This document shows, one piece after another, positions 7,633 through 15,629 of a stretch of 64,000 bases of DNA. Each line of letters starts with the position of its first letter. The first letter of the stretch is position 1. The stretch lies in NCBI RefSeq assembly GCF_003597675.1, contig NZ_CP030827.1, positions 806,001 through 870,000 on the forward strand, given 5' to 3'. The position numbers and the translations under genes are program-made. This DNA is from Neorhizobium sp. NCHU2750. Lineage in GTDB: Bacteria > Pseudomonadota > Alphaproteobacteria > Rhizobiales > Rhizobiaceae. The notes below the pieces were generated by a model. That model made no database searches. It was given only the letters and a program-made list of their open reading frames with translations, and was not told the DNA's origin.

Positions 7633-9022
7633 GCGCTCCCTTCAATGCCTCGAAAATCCGCCCATCCAGCGTCTGCGAGACATTGAACCGCATGAAGCTT
7701 TTCGCCGATTGCGACAGGCTGAAGGCATTGCCGGGGGCAAGCACGATATTCTGCCCGATACAGGCCTGCGCCAGTGCCGCTGCATCGGCCTCTCCCGGCA
7801 GCCGGCACCACAGGAACATGCCCGATTGCGGCCGGATCACCGGCTCGATGCCGAGATCCGACAGTCTGCCGCTCACCTCCGCCATCGCTTTCGCAAGCCG
7901 TGCCCGCAACAGGTCGAGATGCTTTCTGTATCCGCCATCCGAAAGCGCGGCATGGACCATCTCCTCCGTCAGCCGCGCACTGGCAAACGAGGTGGCGATC
8001 TTGAGGTCGGTCAGTCCCTCGATCCAGTCCGGCCGCGCCGCAATGAAGCCGCAGCGCGCCGCAGCCGACAGCGTTTTCGAAAAGCTGCCGATATGGATGA
8101 CCCTGTCCAGGCCGTCGAAGGCGGCAAGCCGCGGCGCCGCTACCGATCCCGTTTCGAAATCGGCGAAGATGTCGTCCTCGATGATCGTCAGGTCGAATTC
8201 CTCGGCGATTTTCAGCACCCGATGCGCCGTGACCGGCGAAAGCACCGCCCCGGTCGGATTGTGGATCGCCGAATTGGTGATGTAGAGCCGCGGCCTGTGC
8301 GCCGAAACGGTTGCGGCAAAGGCCGCAAGATCCGGCCCGTTCGCCGTATAGGGCACACCGACGATTTTTGCCCGATGGGCTCTCAAGAGCGCATGAAAGT
8401 TGAAATAGCATGGGTCGTCGACCAGAACCGTATCGCCGGGCTCGATCAGCAGGCGGCAGAGAAGATCGATCGCCTGCGTGCCCGAGCCGGCAAGGATGAT
8501 CTGTTCCGGCGAGGCCTCCATGCCGCGCTCGGCCATCCGCCGCGAGATCAGCCGGCGCAGCGGCAAAAGCCCGAGCGGCGTGCCGTAATCGGCAAGCGAG
8601 GTCGCGTCCGCCCGCGCCACACCGCGCAGCGCCCGCCGCATGGCGTCTTCCGGCAGCCAGTCCGGCGGCAGCCAGCCGCAGCCGGGCTTCAGGCTGTCCT
8701 CGCGGCTTTCCAGCGATTGCCGCGAGATCCAGAACGGATCTACCGCCCGGTCGAGCTTCGGCCCGGCCTCGGCCGGCGAAAACGCCGCCGCCTGGTTTGC
8801 CACATAGAACCCGGAGCCCGGCCGCGAGGAGATCGCCCCCTCCGCCACCAGCCGCTCATAGGCATCGACCACGGTCGAGGTCGAGACCGACAGCGTTGCC
8901 GAAAGCGACCGCACCGAAGGCAGCTTCGCCCCCGGCGTCAGGGAACGGCCGGCAATCCGCTGCCGGATCGTCGCCATCACCATCTCCACCTTGCCGGCCG
9001 GCTGCTCCGTCGTAAGATCCAT
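7610..9022 (-). CDS. MocR-type regulator: GntR DNA-binding domain fused to aminotransferase domain
   Basis: A 470-residue protein in two parts. Residues 1-75 are a GntR winged helix (LTPGAKLPSVRSLSATLSVS, then DAYERLVAEG). Residues 110-460 are a fold-type I aminotransferase with NPTGAVLSP, a glycine-rich LAGSGTQAIDLL and the PLP-lysine region IGSFSKTLSAAARCG. MocR proteins use PLP as a ligand sensor and seldom catalyse transamination. It is divergent from an EamA exporter gene 161 bases away, which is the likely target. Confidence 0.92.
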   Translation of the reverse strand: MDLTTEQPAGKVEMVMATIRQRIAGRSLTPGAKLPSVRSLSATLSVSTSTVVDAYERLVAEGAISSRPGSGFYVANQAAAFSPAEAGPKLDRAVDPFWISRQSLESREDSLKPGCGWLPPDWLPEDAMRRALRGVARADATSLADYGTPLGLLPLRRLISRRMAERGMEASPEQIILAGSGTQAIDLLCRLLIEPGDTVLVDDPCYFNFHALLRAHRAKIVGVPYTANGPDLAAFAATVSAHRPRLYITNSAIHNPTGAVLSPVTAHRVLKIAEEFDLTIIEDDIFADFETGSVAAPRLAAFDGLDRVIHIGSFSKTLSAAARCGFIAARPDWIEGLTDLKIATSFASARLTEEMVHAALSDGGYRKHLDLLRARLAKAMAEVSGRLSDLGIEPVIRPQSGMFLWCRLPGEADAAALAQACIGQNIVLAPGNAFSLSQSAKSFMRFNVSQTLDGRIFEALKGALKRQVSA

Positions 9023-9183
9023 GTCCGCACCCTCATCCGTACTGGTCGTGTGACCACAACAGTTTCACCGAATTGTATCAGACTGTTTCTGGCGAGGCGA
9101 GGGCTTCGGGAGGATAAGGGCGGTGCATCATCTGCGATGACAATCGGCACGACACCGCGTGCCACTTGAGGACTGGAGAAAAC

Positions 9184-10074
9184 ATGGACCGTGGTTTGTC
9201 GGGTTGGCTGAACGGCTTTATCGGCGTGCTGATCTTTTCCGGATCGTTGCCGGCCACGCGGCTTGCGGTAATCGGTTTCGATCCCTTGTTCCTGACGGTG
9301 GCGCGCGGCGCGATCGCCGGGCTCCTGTCGCTCCTGCTGCTCGTCGCCTTCCGCCAGAAGCGGCCGCAGAGGAGCGAGTTGATGTCGCTCGTCATCATCG
9401 CGCTCGGCTGCGTCGTCGGCTTTCCGCTTCTGACCGCCTTGGCGCTGCAGCACATCTCGTCCGCCCATTCGGTCGTCTTCATCGGGCTTCTGCCGCTGGC
9501 AACGGCCATCTTCGCCGTCATCCGTGGCGGCGAACGGCCGAAACCGGCCTTCTGGCTGTTTGCCATCCTCGGCAGCCTCCTGGTCACCGGCTTCGCCCTG
9601 GCGCAGGGTGGCGCATCTACGGCAATGGGAGCTTCCTCTTTCGGCCTCTCCTTCGGCGACTGGCTGATGCTGGCGGCGATCGTCGTCTGCGGCCTCGGCT
9701 ATGCGGAAGGTGCGGCCCTGTCGAAAAGCCTCGGCGGCTGGCAGGTCATCTGCTGGGCTTTGGTCGTCTCGCTGCCGGTCATGCTCGTCGGCACGCTGGC
9801 GCTGCTGCCGGCAAGCTTTGCCGGCATCGGCGGCCCGGCCTATGCGGGTCTTGCCTATGTCTCGCTGTTTTCCATGCTGATCGGCTTCATCTTCTGGTAT
9901 CGCGGCTTGTCGCAGGGCGGCACGGCAACCGTCGGCCAGCTGCAGCTGGTGCAGCCCTTCTTCGGCCTGGCGCTGGCGGCGCTGCTTCTCGGCGAGAAGG
10001 TGACGCCTGCCATGTTCATCGTCACGCTCGGCGTCATCCTTTGCGTCGCCGCTGCCAAGCGGTTCGCGCGTTAA
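9184..10074 (+). CDS. EamA-family (DMT) transporter, divergent from the MocR gene
   Basis: A 296-residue protein with ten hydrophobic segments in two EamA repeats. It starts MDRGLSGWLNGFIGVLIF and its last helices run VTPAMFIVTLGVILCVAAAK. The ATG at 9184 has GGAG about eight bases upstream; an earlier in-frame start has none. Because MocR-type regulators usually control the gene beside them, this is probably an amine or amino-acid-like exporter under its control, but the substrate is unknown. Its 3' end overlaps the next, convergent exporter gene by four bases. Confidence 0.88.
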   Translation: MDRGLSGWLNGFIGVLIFSGSLPATRLAVIGFDPLFLTVARGAIAGLLSLLLLVAFRQKRPQRSELMSLVIIALGCVVGFPLLTALALQHISSAHSVVFIGLLPLATAIFAVIRGGERPKPAFWLFAILGSLLVTGFALAQGGASTAMGASSFGLSFGDWLMLAAIVVCGLGYAEGAALSKSLGGWQVICWALVVSLPVMLVGTLALLPASFAGIGGPAYAGLAYVSLFSMLIGFIFWYRGLSQGGTATVGQLQLVQPFFGLALAALLLGEKVTPAMFIVTLGVILCVAAAKRFAR

Positions 10075-11009
10075 TTCAGGCTCAGCATCGTCGTCCCGAT
10101 AATGGCGAGCAGCGCTCCGCCCCAGGCATAGGCGCGCGGCATCTGGCCGCTGCGGATCCACACCATCGGCAAAATGACGATCGGCGTCATCGACGACAGG
10201 GTCGAGACGATGCCCACGCTTCCCGTCTGCAATGCCGCCAGCAGCAGCGATGTGCCGAGCGAAGTGCCGAAAAAGGCTGCAGCAATGGCGATGCCGAAAT
10301 CCTGGCGGCGGAAAGTCTCGCCCTTGCTTGCCATGGAGCGGCGACGCAGGAATGGAACGGCGAGCATTGACCAGTAGCATATCGCTGCAAAACCGCAGCG
10401 GACTGCCATGCCGGCAAAGGGCTCGACGCCGGAAATCATGGCGGGACGGGCCAGCAGGCTGCCGGATGCCTGACCGAGCGCGGTGATCACGCCGAGAACT
10501 ATGCCCATGGTCGAAACCGACTGGAGCAACCCTGCCGGGGCAGGTTTCTGCGGGCCATCGGCCAACGGGATCAGCGGCGGAGGTTCTCGTCGGCGAACGC
10601 CGATCGCAACGACGATCCCGATAATGATCAGGCTGACGCCGCAAGCCTGCAAAAGCGAGATCGTTTCGCCATAGATGAGATAGCCGAAGAGCAGGGCGAA
10701 GGGGGATGCCAGTGAAAACAAAAGGGCGGTCACGCGCGGGCCTGCCGCATAGATTGCCGCCAGATAGGTCGTGCTGGCAATGACGATCCCGGCAAAGCCG
10801 GAAGCCACCAGCATTTCAATCTGCCACCAGCCAAGCGTTCTCCATCCGTCAAGCACGGTGGCGGCCGCCGAGGTGAACAGGAAGGATGCCGTCAGCTGCC
10901 AGCGGGCAAGCCTCAGCACCGCCACGCGGCCGTTCAGCTCGCTGATAAGCATCGAGCTCAAGGCCGAGCAGACCGCCGCGCTGACCGCGAAAATTTCCGA
11001 AATAAGCAC
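10071..11009 (-). CDS. EamA-family (DMT) transporter
   Basis: About 312 residues with ten membrane segments and a two-repeat EamA layout: LLFSLASPFALLFGYLIYGE in the first half and VSTLSSMTPIVILPMVWI in the second. GTG at 11009 (protein VLISEIFAVSAAV) is preferred, since the roughly 70 codons open upstream are arginine-rich and have no membrane character. A short hydrophilic loop rich in proline (RREPPPLIPLADGP) joins the halves. Substrate unknown. It is the second EamA gene here and is convergent with the first. Confidence 0.85.
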   Translation of the reverse strand: MLISEIFAVSAAVCSALSSMLISELNGRVAVLRLARWQLTASFLFTSAAATVLDGWRTLGWWQIEMLVASGFAGIVIASTTYLAAIYAAGPRVTALLFSLASPFALLFGYLIYGETISLLQACGVSLIIIGIVVAIGVRRREPPPLIPLADGPQKPAPAGLLQSVSTMGIVLGVITALGQASGSLLARPAMISGVEPFAGMAVRCGFAAICYWSMLAVPFLRRRSMASKGETFRRQDFGIAIAAAFFGTSLGTSLLLAALQTGSVGIVSTLSSMTPIVILPMVWIRSGQMPRAYAWGGALLAIIGTTMLSLN

Positions 11010-11164
11010 TGCGCGCCCCTGCCAGAGATTGTCCTGTCGCCTTCCCCACAGACGGGAATCGGAGGCAGTCTTCGCTTCTGTAGCGCGGGAGGCGCTGCAT
11101 GGCGAGGGTAGACCCGCAACGGGTTGCCCGTCTCCGTTCATGCTCTCGCCGGTCAGGAACGGGG

Positions 11165-11191
11165 CCACCCGGCGCTTTCGACGCCGGGTGG
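11165..11191 (-). terminator. Hairpin after the SDR gene
   Basis: A perfect ten-base stem (CCACCCGGCG with CGCCGGGTGG) around a seven-base loop lies 22 bases past the stop of the SDR gene. It lacks a strong T run, so it may stop transcription weakly or protect the 3' end. Confidence 0.55.
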
Positions 11192-11212
11192 CGTTGCGTG
11201 ATCCGATCCGTC

Positions 11213-11968
11213 TCAATCGGGGTTCAGCATCGCGAAAATGTGGTCATAGCTGCCGTCGTGTTCGGCAAAACGGCGGACATGGTCGCGGGAAAGCAGAAGC
11301 TCGCCTCCCGGATACCGGCCTTCTTCCAGCATGGCCATCACCTCGGCCGTGAAGACGTCGAGCGGCATGGCGCGCGGATCGGCAAGCTGTCCGGCGCCGG
11401 TCAGCTTGGTCTGCACATAGGGCGGCGACAGTTCCAGCACCTCGATCGGCATATGGCGCAACTGGTGGCGCAGCGAGACCAGCCAGGAATGCAGGAAGGC
11501 CTTGCTGGCGCAATAGCTCGGAAAGTCGGCGCGCGGCACGAAGGCAAGCGCCGAACTGGTCGCCATGATCGTCGCCTGTCGCTGCCGCTTCAACAGCGGC
11601 AGGAAGGCCGCCACGGTCCGCAACACACCGACGACATTGGTCTCGACCACCGTCTCGGCATCCTCCGCGCTCCAGTCGTCGGATGTCATGTCCTCGGTTT
11701 TCGAAATCCCTGCATTGGCGATCAGCACGTTGAGGTCGGCAAATCGCTGCGCGACCTCGCCCTTCAGCCGGGCAAGCGAGGCGCGATCGGCAAGGTCGAG
11801 CACAAGCCCGCTCATGCCGGGGCGGTCTGCGGTCACCGCGTTGATGAGGTCCTGCCGCCGGCCGGTGATGATGACGCGGTTGCTGCGGTCATGCAGGGCT
11901 TCCGCCAGCGCCCGACCGATGCCGCTGGTGGCGCCGGTGATCAGGATGGTGTTGTCTGTCATGTTCAT
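11213..11968 (-). CDS. Short-chain dehydrogenase/reductase (DltE-like)
   Basis: A 251-residue Rossmann-fold oxidoreductase. TGATSGIG at residues 11-18 binds the nucleotide, ANAGIS follows strand 4, and the catalytic triad is visible as Ser139, Tyr152 and Lys156. The C-terminus has a shortened substrate loop (SPPYVQTKLTGAGQ), as in the DltE/SerB-like branch. The start at 11968 follows AAGGATCC. The substrate cannot be deduced. A 670-base non-coding region lies upstream. Confidence 0.88.
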   Translation of the reverse strand: MNMTDNTILITGATSGIGRALAEALHDRSNRVIITGRRQDLINAVTADRPGMSGLVLDLADRASLARLKGEVAQRFADLNVLIANAGISKTEDMTSDDWSAEDAETVVETNVVGVLRTVAAFLPLLKRQRQATIMATSSALAFVPRADFPSYCASKAFLHSWLVSLRHQLRHMPIEVLELSPPYVQTKLTGAGQLADPRAMPLDVFTAEVMAMLEEGRYPGGELLLSRDHVRRFAEHDGSYDHIFAMLNPD

Positions 11969-12637
11969 GGTTGGATCCTTTCCAAACGTCTGTCGGGGAA
12001 AGGCAGGTGCAGGCGTGTATGTCAGTACCCCGCGCCACACCGATCCCTGACCCGCTGGACGGGTTGGAAAAGTCGGTCTGTCAGGGGCTGGATCACTCCA
12101 TGCCGCGTGCCTTCAGGCCGAGTTCTCCCAGCGGGGACCCTCTCGGCCAAGGACGCGTTGGATGACGGTAACGCCTACGGCAGCGCCAAGCGTGCGGCTG
12201 CGCCAGAACACCTATGCGACCGGTCGCAATTGGTCAATCCTGCCGCCGTCGTACGCCGGCACGCGCAAGTGTTCGACGGGTCGATGTCGGGGAAATTGAA
12301 AGGACGGCCAGCGTGATCTCGCGGCAGCAACGTGACGTCAATCTGTTGCCCGAACCCGTTCTATAGATAACGGCGGTCGCGTCCCGAAGGTCTACTGGCA
12401 GACACGGGCGATCCTGTCCATCGAAATGCGCCATCCGGATGGCGCGAAGATCTCCGCCCTCGGCCATCCGCCGCGTCGGGAAAACATGTCTCCTTGTCGG
12501 CATTCTGCTGGTGGTTTTGCTGCATTGCACAGTTGCAATGCTTCGTCGCCAAAGATTTCGCCGGACTTCACCTATATGGGGTATGAAAAGACCATGAAAT
12601 GGCGTTAAGTTAATTTTTGATGAACAAGGTATACGCC
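11969..12637. other. 669-base intergenic region, no gene recognised
   Basis: No reading frame here has convincing coding character on either strand. The right half becomes AT-rich just before the ExoX-like gene (TTAAGTTAATTTTTGATG around 12605-12622), where its promoter is likely. No repeat family seen elsewhere in the window occurs here. Confidence 0.5.
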
Positions 12638-12997
12638 ATGGAAAAACTGCCTCGTTACCTTCACGTGCCCTGCGGCTTCTCCAGAATGCTGCTCATGTCG
12701 GCCCTTATTTCTGTCGCAAGCCTCGTCACGGGCAACGGCCTGTGGTGGAGCCTCGGCTTTGGCTTTGCTTCGCTCGTCCTCATGCAGATCGGTTATTTCG
12801 GTGCACTTCTGCTCGTCGTGCGCCGGGAAAACCAGTCGGTTGAAAGCAGGCTTGCAGAAGCCAGGGTGCCGGACGCCGGATTTGCGGAAGTCAGGCTTAC
12901 GGAAGCGAGATTGACGGAAGGCAGATTTGCGGAAAGCCGATTTGTCGACGCCAGGCTTGCGGATGGCAGCCTGGGCGAGGCCCGCCAGCCCGATTGA
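12638..12997 (+). CDS. ExoX/SyrA-like small membrane protein with a pentapeptide-repeat tail
   Basis: A 119-residue protein. Residues 1-65 look like the rhizobial exopolysaccharide-repressor family (ExoX/SyrA): a short N-terminus, two membrane helices and a conserved LMQIGYFGALLLVV-type second helix. ExoX-type proteins lower exopolysaccharide synthesis by acting on the first glycosyl transfer step. Residues 69-118 are ten tandem five-residue units (such as EARLT, EGRFA, ESRFV, DARLA). ATG at 12638 is chosen because AAGG lies upstream and the family starts close to its first helix; ATG at 12620 is possible. A good terminator follows. Confidence 0.65.
   Translation: MEKLPRYLHVPCGFSRMLLMSALISVASLVTGNGLWWSLGFGFASLVLMQIGYFGALLLVVRRENQSVESRLAEARVPDAGFAEVRLTEARLTEGRFAESRFVDARLADGSLGEARQPD
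12842..12991 (+). repeat. Ten tandem 15-base units encoding pentapeptide repeats
   Basis: Ten consecutive 15-base units beginning GAA/GAC/GAT, for example GAAGTCAGGCTTACG and GAAGGCAGATTTGCG, run to the codon before the stop. They diverge at the DNA level yet keep the five-residue pattern (acid, small, arginine, leucine or phenylalanine, variable), which suggests selection on the protein rather than a recent slippage event. Confidence 0.85.
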
Positions 12998-13016
12998 ACT
13001 GATCTTGAACGGAAGA

Positions 13017-13047
13017 CCCCGCAGGCCACAGGCATGCGGGGCTGTTT
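13017..13047 (+). terminator. Rho-independent terminator after the ExoX-like gene
   Basis: A perfect seven-base stem (CCCCGCA and TGCGGGG) with an 11-base loop is followed by CTGTTTCG, 20 bases beyond the stop codon. Confidence 0.65.
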
Positions 13048-13113
13048 CGCTTGCGATGGTCGGGCCGCGGGCCTTTCCCGTTATAATGAGCCCTGAGCCC
13101 TAATACCTGGTCC

Positions 13114-14130
13114 TCAGGCCGGCAGCGGTGCCGCGGGGTTGACCAACCCTTCCTGCCTCAGTTCCCGCCAGAAGTCGGCCGGAACCTTTTCCTTCAGCGC
13201 GGCACTGTCCTCGGCGATGCGCGACGGCTGGCTGGCACCGGGAATGACGGCGGCGACCGCCGGATTGGCGAGCGAGAACTGCAGGCCCGCCGCCTTCATG
13301 CTGATCCCGTAGCGATCGGCGATCGCCTTGATCCTGGCGATCTTCTGCTTCATCTCAGGCTTCACCGGCGCATATTCGAAATTCGGGCCGCCGACGAGGA
13401 CGCCCGAACTGTAGGGCCCGCCGACCACGACGCCGAGGCCCCGTTCCGCCACCATCGGCATCACCCGTTGCAGCGCCTTGTCATGGTCGAGCAGCGTATA
13501 GCGACCGGCCAGCAGGAAGGCGTCCGGGTTCGGCTCGTCGAGTTCCAGCACCAGCTCGATCGGCTCGACGCGGTTGACCCCGAGCCCCCAGGCCTTGATC
13601 ACCCCTTCGTCGCGCAGCCGGTCGAGGGCCTTGAAGGCGCCGTTGCGGGCTTCCTCGAACTTTTCCAGCCATTGGTCGCCCCAGAAATCCTGGGCGAGGT
13701 CGTGCACGAAGGCGATCTCGATATGGTCGGTCTTCAGCCGCTTCAGGCTGTCCTCGATCGAGCGCAGCGTCGCGTCGTGGGTATAATCGTTGACCACCTT
13801 GTTCGGCCGCCCATGGGCAAACACGCCCGTCTTGTCGCCGTCGAGCGCGCTCGTGTCCTCGATCTCGTCGAGGATCACCCGGCCGACCTTGGTGGAGATC
13901 ACGTATTCATCGCGCGGCCGGCCCGAAAGCGCCTCGCCCATGCGGATTTCGGCAAGCCCGGCGCCGTAGAAGGGGGCATTGTCGTAATAGCGGATGCCGT
14001 CCTCCCAGGCGGCCTTCACCGTTGCCAGTGCTTCCTCTTCGGGAATGTCGCGAAACATGTTGCCGAGCGGGGCGGCGCCGAAACCGAGCCTGCTCGGCAG
14101 GATATCCTTCAAAGTGGCTTTCCGTGTCAT
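13114..14130 (-). CDS. Aldo/keto reductase (D-threo-aldose 1-dehydrogenase / pyridoxal dehydrogenase branch)
   Basis: A 338-residue TIM-barrel oxidoreductase. The catalytic tetrad is visible as Asp50 and Tyr55 (YYDNAPFYG), Lys81 (ISTKVGR) and a histidine in IAFVHDL. The N-terminal GFGAAPLGNMF and the long insertion after the lysine are typical of L-fucose, D-threo-aldose and pyridoxal dehydrogenases, which oxidise sugars with NAD(P). The ABM monooxygenase gene is 26 bases upstream on the same strand, so the two are probably co-transcribed, with the sugar or aldehyde substrate undetermined. Confidence 0.88.
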   Translation of the reverse strand: MTRKATLKDILPSRLGFGAAPLGNMFRDIPEEEALATVKAAWEDGIRYYDNAPFYGAGLAEIRMGEALSGRPRDEYVISTKVGRVILDEIEDTSALDGDKTGVFAHGRPNKVVNDYTHDATLRSIEDSLKRLKTDHIEIAFVHDLAQDFWGDQWLEKFEEARNGAFKALDRLRDEGVIKAWGLGVNRVEPIELVLELDEPNPDAFLLAGRYTLLDHDKALQRVMPMVAERGLGVVVGGPYSSGVLVGGPNFEYAPVKPEMKQKIARIKAIADRYGISMKAAGLQFSLANPAVAAVIPGASQPSRIAEDSAALKEKVPADFWRELRQEGLVNPAAPLPA

Positions 14131-14156
14131 TCTGTCGTCCTCCTGTTGATGGGGCT

Positions 14157-14462
14157 TCAGCCGAGATCGACGGGGGCAAGCACATAGGCCACCCGCTCCG
14201 CCAGGCCGGGGATTTTTGCGGCATAGTCCTTGAAATGCGGCGTCTCGCGATGCGCCGCCACCGCGTCATTGTCGACATAGAGCTCGTCGAGCACGAAACG
14301 CTCGGGATTGGCCCGGTCCTGCCAGATATCCCAGCGCAGGTTGCCCGGCTCCGCCCGGCAATCGGCCATCATGCCAAGAAGAAGCGCCTTCAGCGCGTCA
14401 GCCTTGCCCGGCAGCGCGGTCAGCGTCGCGGAAATCTTGGCGGGGTTTTTGCTCTCAGTCAT
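14157..14462 (-). CDS. Antibiotic biosynthesis monooxygenase-domain protein (YgiN-like putative quinol monooxygenase)
   Basis: A 101-residue ferredoxin-like protein of the ABM family: a first strand with KISATLTALPGKADALKALL, then PGNLRWDIWQDRANPERFVL, then a helix with AHRETPHFKDYAAKIPGL. These small dimers oxidise quinols or phenolics, or only bind them. It lies just upstream of the aldo/keto reductase gene on the same strand, so the pair may handle a common carbonyl or quinone substrate. Confidence 0.85.
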   Translation of the reverse strand: MTESKNPAKISATLTALPGKADALKALLLGMMADCRAEPGNLRWDIWQDRANPERFVLDELYVDNDAVAAHRETPHFKDYAAKIPGLAERVAYVLAPVDLG

Positions 14463-14504
14463 TAGATGTCTATCCTTGGATCTTCATAAATTAGCTGTGA
14501 CAAG

Positions 14505-14678
14505 GCCCCCTCCCAACCCTCCCCACAAGGGGGAGGGCTTAACCCAGTCGCCCCGCTGAAGCCCGATTCAGGCAGGGGATTGCGGCACGTTTTCTCCCCC
14601 CTTGTGGGGGGCTCGAAGAGCGGGTCGAGACCTGTGGCTCGACCCAGGTAAGCCCGGCAGGGCAGAGGGGGTATTGCT
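14505..14678. repeat. RIME-like palindromic repeat, copy A
   Basis: The element starts with CCCCTCCCAACCCTCCCC, carries a hairpin (CCCTCCCC and its complement around ACAA), then a spacer, then a second hairpin made of TCTCCCCCCTTGTGGGGGG, and ends GGCAGGGCAGAGGGGG. The same parts recur at 20.3 and 38.3 kb. About 40 extra bases separate the second hairpin from the end motif here. It resembles the Rhizobium intergenic mosaic elements. Confidence 0.8.
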
Positions 14679-14697
14679 TCCGTTAAGGCACAACTCC

Positions 14698-15561
14698 TTA
14701 GGCAGCCTGCCTGCGATCGAGTGCCTCGATCAGGGCGGCGGCGATCGGGTGGTCCGAACGCGGGTTCTGGCCGGTGATCAGCTCGCGGTCGATGACCACG
14801 TTCGGCTCGAAATCCACCTTCGTCTTGCTCACGTTACCACCTGCTGCCGTCAGCGCCTCGATCATGTTGAAATAGAGCTTGGCATGCAGAATATAATCCT
14901 CGACGACCGTTTCTTCCGTGTCGGAAAATACTGTCATCTTGTAACCGGCATATTGCCAGCCCTTTGCCCATTCGCGAGCCTTTTCTGCGTCGCCGGCAAT
15001 CAGCGCCGAGCGGAATTCGCGCGCATGCGGCATGGCGGCAACCGTTGCGGCCGGGCCGTGGCAGAGGAAAGCGGAAGGCTTTGCCGCCTCGTGGAAATGG
15101 CGGGCGATTTCGCCCATGTCCGGATCGGTCATCAGGTCGACGACCGGGCCCTGGCCGCCGGGCACGAAGATGGCCGCATAGGTGTCGAGACCCTGTTCGA
15201 TGGCGCCCTTCAGCGTCAGGCCGCTATTCATCGACGGATCGTCGTTCCAGAAAGCCTTGGCCGTCTCATAGGCGGCAACGTCGCCGCCGAAATGTTCGGC
15301 GCTGTCGGAGGCCTCGTCCATATGCGGCTTGCCGCCCGTCGGCGTTGCCAGCACCACCTCGTAGCCGGCGGCGATCAGTGCCTGCATCGGCACGACCGTT
15401 TCGTTGAGATACTGACCGGTCGCACCCGTGCGTCCGTCCTTCGTTTCGATCCGGGTTGCATTCGACCCGATCACCAGAACCTTGCCCTTGCTTATCGTCT
15501 TTCTCCTTTGAAGTGTTCCGTCCGCCTTGGACAAGAATGACGATGCGCCCGCTCGACACAT
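14698..15561 (-). CDS. DJ-1/PfpI-superfamily protein (HSP31-like class I glutamine amidotransferase fold), start uncertain
   Basis: The conserved part is about 265 residues: a first strand KGKVLVIGSNATRIET, the nucleophile elbow FLCHGPAA with its cysteine, and the acidic loop VPGGQGPVVDL. This fold includes HSP31-like glyoxalase/chaperones and proteases. The frame is open from ATG at 15561, but the likely ribosome site AAAGGAGA (15502-15509) sits inside that extension and is six bases before an ATA codon at 15493-15495, exactly where homology begins. Divergent LysR upstream may control it. Confidence 0.8.
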   Translation of the reverse strand: MCRAGASSFLSKADGTLQRRKTISKGKVLVIGSNATRIETKDGRTGATGQYLNETVVPMQALIAAGYEVVLATPTGGKPHMDEASDSAEHFGGDVAAYETAKAFWNDDPSMNSGLTLKGAIEQGLDTYAAIFVPGGQGPVVDLMTDPDMGEIARHFHEAAKPSAFLCHGPAATVAAMPHAREFRSALIAGDAEKAREWAKGWQYAGYKMTVFSDTEETVVEDYILHAKLYFNMIEALTAAGGNVSKTKVDFEPNVVIDRELITGQNPRSDHPIAAALIEALDRRQAA

Positions 15562-15629
15562 TTCGGAAATTTATTTATGTTATTCCAGATATTCGCTTTG
15601 CTATATAACTGAATAGGTATTGTATTCGA

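Noticed and set aside
14505..14678. CRISPR-like impression of repeated palindromes
   Set aside because: The repeats are scattered through the window, not regularly spaced with spacers, and no cas gene is visible.
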